Part shown: piece by piece, positions 7,444 through 15,751 of the stretch
How the letters are laid out: every line of letters begins with the position of its first letter
Numbering within the stretch: the stretch's first letter is position 1
Assembly: GCA_022791815.1 (NCBI GenBank)
Contig: JAAVZU010000034.1
Coordinates: 1-51,447 of the forward strand
DNA length: 51,447 nt
Direction: 5' to 3'
Source of the DNA: Lachnospiraceae bacterium
GTDB taxonomy: Bacteria; Bacillota; Clostridia; Lachnospirales; Lachnospiraceae
Position numbers and translations under genes: made by a program
Notes under the pieces: generated by a model
Seen by the model: the letters and a program-made list of their open reading frames with translations, nothing else
The model's database searches: none
Told to the model about the DNA's origin: nothing

Positions 7444-7510
7444 ATTATAACACAAAAAAACCTAAAAATTTTCACCATGTAACTTTCTCGGCAGTTGATG
7501 TAACTTTCTC
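7444..7510 (-). promoter_or_regulatory. agrDB promoter with two LytTR-type direct repeats
   Basis: On the minus strand GAGAAAGTTACAT occurs at 7498-7510 and again at 7477-7489, exactly 21 bp apart (two helical turns). Each contains AAAGTTACA, close to the 9-base LytTR site, and the pitch equals that of AgrA boxes in staphylococci. A perfect TATAAT is at 7444-7449 and there is no good -35 box, as expected for an activated promoter. The probable ligand is the LytTR regulator encoded at 8890-9621. Confidence 0.8.
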
Positions 7511-7555
7511 CTAAGAACAAAACAGACAAGTCTACCTCAACTTCCCAATAATGCT

Positions 7556-7585
7556 AAAAAGACTGGTATTTTGCCAGCCTTTTTC
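7556..7585 (-). terminator. Terminator between agrC and agrD
   Basis: Minus strand: GGCTGG-CAAAATA-CCAGTC followed by TTTTT, with A5 on the other side extending the stem. It starts one base after the agrC stop codon and would separate agrAC from agrDB transcripts. Confidence 0.8.
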
Positions 7586-7586
7586 T

Positions 7587-8897
7587 TTACTCTGCATATA
7601 GTAAAATTGTTAAGCAGAATTTCTCATTATTATTTTCTATATTAAGAAAGCCATTGTATTTCTCTGCTGCCCTTTTTATGGAATCCATTCCAATTCCATG
7701 CTCCTCCAGCTTTTGCTTTCGTGTCAGCATCTTACCATATTGGTTTTTTCTAATTTTTCCATCAAAAGCATTTTCTACTATCATAATAAGATTTCCTCTA
7801 TCATATTTCATTTTCAAATCCACGTATGGAGTTGGAACATTTCCTCTTAATCCAGCTTCCATTGCATTATCCAATGCATTCCCCAGTATAATACACAAGT
7901 CTGCATCTTCAAAAGGCAGGCTGGTAGGCACTTCTAACTTTACACAAAAAGAAATATTATTACTCTTTGCAAAGCTATATTTATAATTTATTAGAGCATC
8001 TATTACAAAATTTCCTGTATTTGCGATTACCAGTCCTTCTAAAGGTTCCCAATTAATTAACTGTTTTAGATAAATCTCTAATTGAGCATACTCTTTCTTC
8101 TCTGACAAATCCAGCAAATAAATAATTTGATGTTTTAGGTCATGTCTTGCCTGACGAAATTCCATCATGGCACTCTCTTTTTCTTTGATATGTGCATTAT
8201 ATAAATCGATCTCCAACTGATAAATAGAATTCCTATGTTTCAATTCTAAATTGTCTGAAAGTTTCATATATATTCTAAACATTACAATATTTACTATTAA
8301 AATAATAATAGCTATTACAAATGATACTAGAATATATTTCACTTCCTCTACTTTACTGCTTAGTACAAATAAATGATAAGCCATAAACATACTTCCTGTT
8401 GGCAATGACAGCAGCATAGCATTATAATTCCAAGGAAGTTCCTGTACTGCATCATGCGAAAAGAAAGGTTTTAAAACAATTACCAGTATCAACAAAAATA
8501 GTTTTGAAATCATACTGCCAGCCAAGCTCTGAGCAAGATAATCTACATTGACTGCCATAAAAAAGCAGCCTGCCAATAATTCACTAAGCATCCAAATGGC
8601 ATTATATATAATAGCAAACACACTTCTTCGTATCATACTTCCTTTCACATTAAAACTAATAATTGTAACAGAGACTACACTAAGCAACAGTCTAAGCCAC
8701 ATAGGAAAGGTTGGCATTCCCAGCATCGATAGTATCTGCCAGAAAAAATAGGCTCCCTCTATTGCCCCTACAAGCATGGTTCTTTTTTTCTTTTCAAAAA
8801 ATATTTGAAAATACTGTCGGACTGTTAAAGTAGAAATTCCTGCCATAAAAATTATGCAAATAATATTTCCTATGAATTTCAAATCTTCACTATTCAT
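7587..8897 (-). CDS. agrC: AgrC-like sensor histidine kinase (GHKL)
   Basis: 436 aa. The first 210 residues hold six to seven membrane segments that form the peptide sensor. A coiled linker leads to the phospho-acceptor box QARHDLKHQ (H252), typical of the HPK10 group. The GHKL ATPase follows: LGNALDNAMEA is the N-box and EEHGIGMDSIKRA carries a G-box. It should detect the cyclic peptide made from agrD and phosphorylate the LytTR regulator. Its ATG overlaps the regulator's stop codon by 8 bases, with GAGGATGA as ribosome-binding site. Confidence 0.9.
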   Translation of the reverse strand: MNSEDLKFIGNIICIIFMAGISTLTVRQYFQIFFEKKKRTMLVGAIEGAYFFWQILSMLGMPTFPMWLRLLLSVVSVTIISFNVKGSMIRRSVFAIIYNAIWMLSELLAGCFFMAVNVDYLAQSLAGSMISKLFLLILVIVLKPFFSHDAVQELPWNYNAMLLSLPTGSMFMAYHLFVLSSKVEEVKYILVSFVIAIIILIVNIVMFRIYMKLSDNLELKHRNSIYQLEIDLYNAHIKEKESAMMEFRQARHDLKHQIIYLLDLSEKKEYAQLEIYLKQLINWEPLEGLVIANTGNFVIDALINYKYSFAKSNNISFCVKLEVPTSLPFEDADLCIILGNALDNAMEAGLRGNVPTPYVDLKMKYDRGNLIMIVENAFDGKIRKNQYGKMLTRKQKLEEHGIGMDSIKRAAEKYNGFLNIENNNEKFCLTILLYAE

Positions 8898-9621
8898 TCA
8901 TATCATCCTCTACTGCTTGCACATAAAGTTTACTAATTTCTTTTCTTCGTTCCTCACTTATATCAAGTTGTCTTCCATTCATTAGTTCTACATAATCGTA
9001 TGCTTTTTTCGTAATATATCGGGAATTTACTAAAAGTGATTTATGCAGCCGGTAAAAATCTACTTTTTCCTTTTTCATCTGCTTTTCAATATTATTTAAC
9101 TTATCATAAAATTTTCTAGTAGTTCCATCTTTTAAGTGTATCCAGATTATCCTCTTTTCACTTTCAAAGTACAAGATATCACTTACTAATACTTTATAAT
9201 AAACCTTTTCATATTTATATTGAAAGTAAAAATTACCTGCTATTATCTTGCTATATACTTTGATAAAACAATCATAGAGAATTTCTCTTTGTATCGGTTT
9301 TACTAAAAAACGAAAAGGTTGTACCTCATAAGCTTCAATAGCATAACTTTTATAGCTGGTTACATAAATAAGTGTGGTTATTTCATCTTCTTTCCGAATT
9401 TCTTTTGCTGTTTCTAGACCATTTAAGCCTTTCATTTCAATATCTAAAAAAATAATATCATAACAACTCTTATTTTTTTGCAATTTATATAATAATTCAT
9501 CACCACTTTGAAAAACATCTATCTCTGCTTGTATATTCTCTTCCTTTATTATATCAATCAATATTTCTTCTAATTTATTGCTAAATTCCACTTTATCATC
9601 ACATATTGCAATATTTATCAT
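8890..9621 (-). CDS. agrA: AgrA-like response regulator with LytTR DNA-binding domain
   Basis: 243 aa from MINIAICDDK; the start at 9621 is chosen over 9636 because GGGAG lies 8 bases upstream and the acidic pocket then sits at D8-D9. The receiver domain carries phospho-acceptor D60 in YDIIFLDIEMKGLNG and the conserved K in FLVKPI. Residues 140-243 form a LytTR domain (ILYFESEKRIIWIH, FYRLHKSLLVN). It is the first gene of the locus, which is ordered regulator, kinase, peptide, processing enzyme. The natural target is the pair of 21-bp-spaced repeats before agrD. Confidence 0.9.
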   Translation of the reverse strand: MINIAICDDKVEFSNKLEEILIDIIKEENIQAEIDVFQSGDELLYKLQKNKSCYDIIFLDIEMKGLNGLETAKEIRKEDEITTLIYVTSYKSYAIEAYEVQPFRFLVKPIQREILYDCFIKVYSKIIAGNFYFQYKYEKVYYKVLVSDILYFESEKRIIWIHLKDGTTRKFYDKLNNIEKQMKKEKVDFYRLHKSLLVNSRYITKKAYDYVELMNGRQLDISEERRKEISKLYVQAVEDDMNE

Positions 9622-9753
9622 TAAATCATCTCCCACGTTCCTATTTTATCCTGGGTTTATCTTACGCCTATGTCATCTACAATCGCTCCTACAAGCACTC
9701 TCCTACTATTACATTTTATTATGTGTAAAAGTATATCTATTTCCTGTTACAAT

Positions 9754-9795
9754 AAAAAAGGGCTTAACTCTTCTATATTTCTCTGTCAAGCCCTT
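9754..9795 (-). terminator. Terminator of tex
   Basis: Minus strand stem AAGGGCTT (9788-9795) with AAGCCCTT (9758-9765) and a 22-base loop, followed by TTTTTT. It lies between tex and the agr locus. Confidence 0.75.
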
Positions 9796-9862
9796 GTTGC
9801 AAATTATTCTTCCTTTAGTTTTATAGTTTGTAACAATTCAGTTTCATATATCTGAACGGTTA

Positions 9863-12004
9863 TTACAATTTCATTGTCAATTGTATTCTCTTTTTCTTTA
9901 AATCCACGCTCATAACTTTTACTTCTACAATGTCTCCTACACTGACTACCTCAAGAGGATGTTTCACAAATTTCTTATCAGTAAGCTGGGAAATATGTAC
10001 CAGCCCATCCTGATGTACACCGATATCTACAAAAGCACCAAAATCAATGACATTACGGACTGTTCCCTTTAGAATCATTCCTTCTGTCAAATCTTCCATT
10101 TCCAGTACATCGGTACGAAGAATTGGCTTTGGCATTTCATCTCGTGGATCTCTTCCAGGCTTTTCTAACTCTTTTATCATATCCACCAAAGTAGCCTCTC
10201 CAATTTCTAATTCATTAGCAGTTTTTATTTTATCTTTTACTAAAAGTCCAAGTCCAGTTACTCCGCCTTTTACATCAGTAAGCTGATAACCTACTTTTTC
10301 CAAAAGCTTGGCAGCCGCATCATAAGATTCTGGATGTACACTCGTTCCATCCAGTGGGTTTTCTCCATCCGAAATACGCATAAATCCTGCACATTGTTCA
10401 AATGCTTTTGGTCCTAATTTTGCTACTTTCAGCAATTGCTTACGATTGGTAAAACGACCATTTTCTTCCCTATATGTAACAATATTCTTTGCGATTGCTT
10501 TACTGATTCCAGAAACATATTCCAGTAAAGAAGCAGAGGCAGTATTCACATCCACGCCAACTTTATTTACCGCAGCTTCTACCACACCTCCAAGTGCCTC
10601 ACTTAATTTCTTCTGGTTCATATCATGCTGATACTGCCCTACTCCAATGGACTTTGGATCAATTTTAACCAATTCTGCTAATGGATCCTGCAGTCTTCTG
10701 GCAATGGAAGTAGCACTACGCTGCCCAACATCAAAATTAGGAAATTCTTCTGTCGCCAATTTACTGGCAGAATATACAGAAGCACCTGCCTCATTTACAA
10801 TTACATACTGGACAGGCTTTCTAATCTCTTTTAACATGTCCACGATAATACGTTCAGATTCCCTGGATGCTGTTCCATTTCCTACGGAAATTAAAGTAAT
10901 ATTATATTTGTCAATCAAGGATTTTACTATTTTCTTTGTTTCTTCTACCTTATTCTGTGGTTCTGTTGGATAAACAACTGTAGTATCTAATACCTTACCT
11001 GTTTCATCAACCACAGCAAGTTTACATCCAGTACGAAAAGCTGGATCCCATCCTAATACCACTTGTCCCACAATTGGTGGCTGCATTAAAAGCTGTTCAA
11101 GATTCTTTCCAAAGATTTTAATTGCACCATCTTCTGCCTTTTCTGTCAAATCATTACGAATCTCTCTTTCAATTGCAGGAGCAATTAGACGGTTATAACT
11201 GTCTGCTATGGTATTTTTTAATACTTCCATAGTATATGGGTTCTCTCTGGTAATTACCTTTTTTTCAAGATACTGGAGAATTTTCTCTTCTGGTGCTATA
11301 ATTTTTACAGTAAGAACTTTCTCCTTCTCTCCGCGGTTTAAAGCTAATACTCTATGTCCTGCAATTTTTTGAATACCCTCTTCAAAAGAATAATACATCT
11401 CATATACAGATTCCATTTCTTCATCCTTTGCAGAAGATGTAATCATTCCTTCTTTCACAGTAATATCACGGATATACATACGATAATCTGCTTCATCAGA
11501 AATACTTTCTGCAATAATATCCATGGCCCCCTGCACAGCCTCTTCTACAGTTGCCACTTCTTTTTCCTCAGATAAGTACGCCACAGCCTCTTCTTCCAAT
11601 GGCTTATCTGTCATTTGCAACAAAATAATATTTGCCAAGCTTTCTAACCCTTTTTCTTTTGCAATTGTTGCTCTGGTTCTCCTTTTTGGTCTATATGGTC
11701 TATATAAATCCTCTACTACTACCTGCGTAGTAGCTGCTAAAATCTGTTCTTTTAATTCTTCTGTCAGCTTTCCCTGTTCCTCAATACTGGCAAGAACCTG
11801 ATTCTTCTTCTCCTCCAAATTTCTAAGATATGTAAGCCGTTCACTTAAATTACGAAGCTGTTCGTCATCTAAAGAACCATGTTTCTCCTTACGGTAACGG
11901 GCAATAAATGGTATTGTATTTCCCTCATCAATTAAATTTACAACTGCCTCAACCTGCCATAAGGCAATATTAAGTTCTTCTTTTAACTGTTCTAAAATAT
12001 TCAT
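9863..12004 (-). CDS. tex: Tex family RNA-binding transcription accessory protein
   Basis: 713 aa, full length. Tex is a conserved nucleic-acid-binding protein linked to transcription and RNA decay; its exact task is not settled. Domain order is visible: an N-terminal helical region with NTIPFIARYRKE, a YqgF RNase H-like domain (VVLGWDPAFRTGCKLAVVD), a helix-hairpin-helix part (NKVGVDVNTASASLLEYVSGI, AKNIVTYREENGRF), and an S1 domain at the end (GMILKGTVRNVIDFGAFVDIG, GLVHISQL). GGGAG precedes the ATG. It appears to be a single-gene unit with its own terminator. Confidence 0.96.
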   Translation of the reverse strand: MNILEQLKEELNIALWQVEAVVNLIDEGNTIPFIARYRKEKHGSLDDEQLRNLSERLTYLRNLEEKKNQVLASIEEQGKLTEELKEQILAATTQVVVEDLYRPYRPKRRTRATIAKEKGLESLANIILLQMTDKPLEEEAVAYLSEEKEVATVEEAVQGAMDIIAESISDEADYRMYIRDITVKEGMITSSAKDEEMESVYEMYYSFEEGIQKIAGHRVLALNRGEKEKVLTVKIIAPEEKILQYLEKKVITRENPYTMEVLKNTIADSYNRLIAPAIEREIRNDLTEKAEDGAIKIFGKNLEQLLMQPPIVGQVVLGWDPAFRTGCKLAVVDETGKVLDTTVVYPTEPQNKVEETKKIVKSLIDKYNITLISVGNGTASRESERIIVDMLKEIRKPVQYVIVNEAGASVYSASKLATEEFPNFDVGQRSATSIARRLQDPLAELVKIDPKSIGVGQYQHDMNQKKLSEALGGVVEAAVNKVGVDVNTASASLLEYVSGISKAIAKNIVTYREENGRFTNRKQLLKVAKLGPKAFEQCAGFMRISDGENPLDGTSVHPESYDAAAKLLEKVGYQLTDVKGGVTGLGLLVKDKIKTANELEIGEATLVDMIKELEKPGRDPRDEMPKPILRTDVLEMEDLTEGMILKGTVRNVIDFGAFVDIGVHQDGLVHISQLTDKKFVKHPLEVVSVGDIVEVKVMSVDLKKKRIQLTMKL

Positions 12005-12035
12005 AACAATCTCCCTTGTCTTTTCTTAAACTATA

Positions 12036-12051
12036 GCAACTATTCAGAACC
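12036..12051 (+). repeat. Copy of a short repeat, GCAACTATTCAGAACC
   Basis: Differs at two positions from GTAACTGTTCAGAACC at 27057-27072. It stands alone here, beside a decayed Rpn gene, and may be the end of a dispersed repeat or decayed small element. Confidence 0.4.
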
Positions 12052-12179
12052 TTAATTAGTTGCAGTCAATATAATTTATACTGAATAATTATATCTAATT
12101 TTTCCATTTCTTTCAACCAAGTAGATTGCAAAAACACCAAGGTCAGTTTATTGTTATTATTCTGACCACCCATATGCTT

Positions 12180-12555
12180 CTAAAATTTGCGGATCCGTTT
12201 AGCTTCTTCCTTAGCCAGCCTGATTTGTTCCCTTAAATTTTCTTTGATACAGTATTCTATGGCTTTATCTATTGAAGTTGATAAATCCGCATCCTTTTCT
12301 CTGTATTCCTTTACCTTTCCAACATTAATATCTAGCATTAAGGTTTCTACTTCCAAACAACCTTTTTCTTTTTGTTTACCCACAGTGGATTTGTAGATAT
12401 CATATTTGTTTTCTGCTATATGCTGATCTCCAGCTCATTTTCATCCTTGTAATGGGAATGGTTTAAAGCGTTGTATATTGATAAAATTTTCTTCTTGTCA
12501 TTAAATACCAATCGAAAGAGTCTGTGCTTATAGATTCTGTTTCCTGTTATCATAA
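12180..12555 (-). pseudogene. Rpn/PD-(D/E)XK nuclease-family transposase remnant
   Basis: Two pieces on the minus strand. The first, about 12430-12545, reads KHRLFRLVFNDKKKILSIYN then ALNHSHYKDENELEI, the N-terminus of Rpn-type recombination-promoting nucleases. It runs into a stop codon. The second (12180-12383) carries the C-terminal part, LMLDINVGKVKEYREKDADL then IDKAIEYCIKENLREQI. The middle, about 180 residues including the nuclease active site, is missing. No ribosome-binding site remains. It is a decayed relic of a family that multiplies in Lachnospiraceae genomes. Confidence 0.75.
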
Positions 12556-12836
12556 GTATAGTTATTCTCCTTTTGATTGGTAATGTTCATAAAAAGATGA
12601 GAAATAACACTATTATGTAGACTGGTTACAATTTTTATAAATATTATATCAAATCTTATTGTAAACTTCTATTAGTTAATGGGATTTCTTCGTGACAATC
12701 TACGAATAAATCTAAGATATGCAAGCATTTTATTTCAAGACCTTTAAATATGCAAAAACGCACATCATTTGAGTTAATTTGTCAAACTAAAAAGCAGTTA
12801 CTATGCAAATCTAGTAACTGCTCTCTTATTATAATT
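12556..12836. other. Gene-free interval
   Basis: AT-rich sequence with no open frame of note. On the minus strand AGTTACTAGATTTGCATAGTAACTGC near 12797-12822, followed by TTTTTAG, can fold into a hairpin just downstream of the secreted-protein gene and is its likely terminator. Confidence 0.45.
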
Positions 12837-13829
12837 CTACTTTTCATTTGGATATCTTGTTAAAATATAATTAATATCCTTTTCAAGATTTTTTCTCTGG
12901 AAAGTACGTCCCCAATGGATGGAACGATTATAATTTCCTTCTGCTACCACAATTTTATCATTGGTAACTTCTAATACTATAACAGAATGTGTATCTTGGC
13001 TAATTCTCAAAATGTCTCCTACTTTTATCTTGCTGACATCTGTATGCTTTTTTGCTGGCAGACTGCCAAAAGCCTCATCACTTAATATATAAGCAAATGC
13101 AACACATCCATATCCATTTGGTGTAATTCCACCCTTCCATCTATAATAATCATTATTTGTCCATGACATACCTTCTGGATATTTTGCTTTCATTTTTATA
13201 ATACTTTGATATACTTGTTCCTCTGTTAATGCAGCAGTATTTCCTGGTGTACTGGTTACTACTGGCTTATTGGTTGCTGCTGGTTTATTAGTTACCACTG
13301 GCTTATTGGTTGCTAATGGTTTATTAGTTACCACTGGCTTATTGGTTATCACTGGTTTATTAGTTGTTACTGGTTTACTGGTTGCCACTGGCTTATTGGT
13401 TATTACTGGTTTATTAGTTGTTACTGGTTTACTAGTAGTTATCGGTTTACTGCTTATTATTGGCTTAGTAGTAGCCTCTGGTGAGCAATTTTTTACAGTA
13501 ATCTTACATTTTAGGTTCTTCTTTCCCACTGTTGCAGTAATTACAGCAGTTCCTTTCTTTTGTCCTTTTACTTTACCAGATTGAGAAACAGTTGCTACTT
13601 TTTTATTTGAAGTTTTCCAAGATATATTTTTTTTACTATTCTGTACTTTTAATTGTAAAGTTTCTCCTTTACACAAAGTTACTTTTGTTTTATTCAATTT
13701 TACTTGATTTACAATAGTAATAACAGTTGCTCCGTTTATATTGACAGGAAAAGAAGATGCCATCCCCCCTACGAAAGCACATACAATCCCAACGGCTGCA
13801 ATTCCTCTTTTTATTCTCATTGATAACAT
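12837..13829 (-). CDS. Secreted Big2 plus papain-fold (CHAP/NlpC-like) protein with hexapeptide repeat linker
   Basis: 330 aa. A signal peptide (IKRGIAAVGIVCAFVGGMASS) leads to a bacterial Ig-like Big2 domain at about 41-113 (LNKTKVTLCKGETLQL, KKVATVSQSGKVKGQKKGTA). Residues 124-195 are about twelve hexapeptides of the form P-V-x-T-N-K. The final 130 residues carry C242 in NGYGCVAFAY and H281 in DTHSVIV, followed by VAEGNYN, the Cys-His layout of papain-like peptidoglycan amidases/endopeptidases. Likely acts at the cell wall. AGGAGA lies 5 bases before the ATG. Its leader shares two conserved blocks with the LRR gene at 36.8 kb. The catalytic assignment is by motif only. Confidence 0.75.
   Translation of the reverse strand: MLSMRIKRGIAAVGIVCAFVGGMASSFPVNINGATVITIVNQVKLNKTKVTLCKGETLQLKVQNSKKNISWKTSNKKVATVSQSGKVKGQKKGTAVITATVGKKNLKCKITVKNCSPEATTKPIISSKPITTSKPVTTNKPVITNKPVATSKPVTTNKPVITNKPVVTNKPLATNKPVVTNKPAATNKPVVTSTPGNTAALTEEQVYQSIIKMKAKYPEGMSWTNNDYYRWKGGITPNGYGCVAFAYILSDEAFGSLPAKKHTDVSKIKVGDILRISQDTHSVIVLEVTNDKIVVAEGNYNRSIHWGRTFQRKNLEKDINYILTRYPNEK
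13245..13463. repeat. Tandem 18-bp repeat encoding Thr/Pro/Lys linker
   Basis: About twelve imperfect 18-bp units, each encoding a hexapeptide such as PVVTNK, PVITNK or PVATSK. Near-identical units (for example PVITNK several times) make copy-number change by slippage likely. The linker spaces the papain-like domain from the Big2 domain. Confidence 0.85.
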
Positions 13830-13854
13830 GTCTTTCTCCTTTCACTGAATCTTT

Positions 13855-13943
13855 TTAGGCATTTGCGAAACTCAATTTACTTTTCCCTTTTCTATGCAAA
13901 GTTCACATATCAACACAAGGCACGTTCTCACTACTCTCAACCG
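13855..13943 (-). promoter_or_regulatory. Two-part conserved leader, copy 1
   Basis: Minus strand: CGGTTGAGA (13935-13943), 16 bases, then TTGTGTTGATATGTGAAC (13901-13918), and nearer the gene GTTTCGCAAATGCCTAA (13855-13871). The same blocks in the same order, with the same 16-base spacer, precede the LRR gene at 36.6 kb. Between first and second blocks the spacer sequence differs, so this is not simple duplication. Possible leader RNA or operator array. Confidence 0.6.
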
Positions 13944-14108
13944 CAGTGGTACATAATTGAATGAAAATGTCGCAATTACCTATATCTTTTTGTTGTAACA
14001 CAATTACTATAACATATTTCTATCTCCTACTTCTATCGGGGATTGTTACCTGATTTGATTATATTTCCCAAACAAAAATACATTTCTATTTATAAAAATT
14101 AGAATAAT

Positions 14109-14144
14109 AAAAAAACACAAGTATGTTTTACTTGTGTCTTTTTT
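14109..14144. terminator. Terminator of the SDR gene, symmetric
   Basis: ACACAAGT (14115-14122) pairs with ACTTGTGT (14130-14137). A-run before and T-run after make it work on either strand; on the minus strand it ends the SDR transcript. Confidence 0.8.
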
Positions 14145-14210
14145 CTTTTTTTCATATACTAACTTTATGTCTTGTTTTATAAACCTCTCATATCATACTG
14201 ATGTGTTATC

Positions 14211-14975
14211 TTATAACCCCTGCTGTATCAGCCATATTTTCATCATCATCTTTTGAGGTAATACTTTTCCAAAAAGATGTCCACATTTTACCATAATTCC
14301 ATAAATAGAAACATCTTTTCCCCTATCTGCATCACGAAGTGCCTTTCTTGCCACTTTATCGGGAGAAGTAATGCCAACAAAATTCTTTATAGTCTTTTTC
14401 GCTCCAATATTGGCACGTGCAAATAAATTTGTTTTCATCCACCCTGGACATACCGCTGTAACCTTCACTCCCTTTCCATGAAGTTCCACATTCAATGCCC
14501 GGGAATAATTCCTTAAAAATGCCTTAGTTGCAGCATAAAGATTCATATAAGGAAGGGGTTGGAAGGATGCCTGAGAAGCAATATTTAAAATATGGCTTCC
14601 TCTTTTCATATAAGGAAGACAGACCAACCCCATAGCAATTACGCCACTCACATTTAAGTCAATCATATTTACAGATTCTTCCAAAGACAAATCCTTATAC
14701 GAACCAAATTTATCAAATCCTGCACTATTAACTAAATATTTAATATTTACATTACTCTTTTCCAATTCTTCCCCAAACTTTACAATTGCTGACAAGTTTG
14801 ATAAGTCAATGGAAAATGCCTTCACTCTCCCTCTAAATTCTTTTTTTAGTGCCTGCAAATTCTCTTTATTTCGGGCAAGAGCCCAGATTTCATCAATATC
14901 TCTCCTTGAATAAAAAAGCTTTACAAACTCTTTTCCAAATCCACTGCTTGCTCCTGTTACAATAGCTATATTCAT
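14211..14975 (-). CDS. Short-chain dehydrogenase/reductase
   Basis: 254 aa, classical SDR length. TGASSGFG near the start is the NAD(P)-binding glycine motif, VNSAG corresponds to the NNAG motif, and S134, Y147 and K151 (NIASQASF, NLYAATK) are the catalytic set. CPGWMKTNL resembles the substrate-loop PG motif. The last residues (GKVLPQKMMMKIWLIQQGL) look amphipathic and may touch the membrane. Substrate cannot be told from sequence; acyl or steroid oxo-reductases of this subgroup are common in gut Clostridia. AGGAGGGG precedes the ATG. It sits 67 bases downstream of the LysE-family gene on the same strand. Confidence 0.88.
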   Translation of the reverse strand: MNIAIVTGASSGFGKEFVKLFYSRRDIDEIWALARNKENLQALKKEFRGRVKAFSIDLSNLSAIVKFGEELEKSNVNIKYLVNSAGFDKFGSYKDLSLEESVNMIDLNVSGVIAMGLVCLPYMKRGSHILNIASQASFQPLPYMNLYAATKAFLRNYSRALNVELHGKGVKVTAVCPGWMKTNLFARANIGAKKTIKNFVGITSPDKVARKALRDADRGKDVSIYGIMVKCGHLFGKVLPQKMMMKIWLIQQGL

Positions 14976-15042
14976 AGCACCCCTCCTACCTGTTTAGAAT
15001 AAACTGACATACTGCACCTTTAATAACACCCACATAAAACTT

Positions 15043-15654
15043 TCATAGTAAACTTTTGAAAAAGATAACTATTCCAAATGCTATTAACAGACCTCCTGAT
15101 ATACGATTAACGATACCCTCATGACGAACTGCCTTTTCCCGAAACCGATATACTACATCACTCAATACAAGCCACCAAAAGAAAGTTCCAACAAAAACTC
15201 CTATTACCAGAAAGACTGCTCCAGTTAATGCCAAATCATCTCCCAGATGAAAATAAGAAAATGCAAACAGGAAACCAAAAAATGCTACTGGATTTGTAAT
15301 ACCAATTATAAAAGAGGATAAAAATATTTTTATTTGTGGAATATCTCTTTCTTCTTTTATTTCCTTCATTTTTTTTTGCATCATACGGATGCCAAAAACT
15401 AAAAGAATACATCCTCCGATAATATTAATATAAATCTGATATTTCTCTATAAAATCAGATACAATGGTAATACCAAAAGCACCAACCGCTGCATAAATAC
15501 AATCTGCAACTGAAGATCCTAGTCCAGTTAACAACCCAGCCTTTATCCCATCCTGTAAAGTTCTTTGTATTGCTAACATTCCAATTGCCCCAACTGGAGT
15601 TCCAAAAATCAATCCAATTAAAATACCTCTAAATAAAATTAGTATACTGTCCAT
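15043..15654 (-). CDS. LysE/RhtB family exporter
   Basis: 203 aa with six predicted membrane helices. FRGILIGLIFGTPVGAIGML is the family's first helix with the glycine-proline turn, and LLTGLGSSVADCIYAAVGAFG its second. Members export amino acids such as lysine, homoserine or threonine; the substrate here is unknown. It lies between leuA and the SDR gene on the same strand, which fits amino-acid metabolism but proves nothing. No ribosome-binding site stronger than AAAGGAG is visible before the ATG. Confidence 0.85.
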   Translation of the reverse strand: MDSILILFRGILIGLIFGTPVGAIGMLAIQRTLQDGIKAGLLTGLGSSVADCIYAAVGAFGITIVSDFIEKYQIYINIIGGCILLVFGIRMMQKKMKEIKEERDIPQIKIFLSSFIIGITNPVAFFGFLFAFSYFHLGDDLALTGAVFLVIGVFVGTFFWWLVLSDVVYRFREKAVRHEGIVNRISGGLLIAFGIVIFFKSLL

Positions 15655-15751
15655 ATTTTCTCCTTTATGTGTTTTTTTAGCAATATTACATTTTTACTCA
15701 TCTTTGTAATATAAACTATTCTAACAAAAAAGAAAGTATGAATCAACATTC

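Noticed and set aside
7421-7586. Possible second AgrD or small peptide between agrC and agrD
   Set aside because: No open frame with a cysteine core; the interval holds the terminator, direct repeats and promoter.
13270-13584. Open plus-strand frame of 104 aa rich in GLL-V repeats
   Set aside because: It is the antisense of the hexapeptide repeat of the secreted protein; the repetition is a consequence of the 18-bp units and no ribosome-binding site precedes it.
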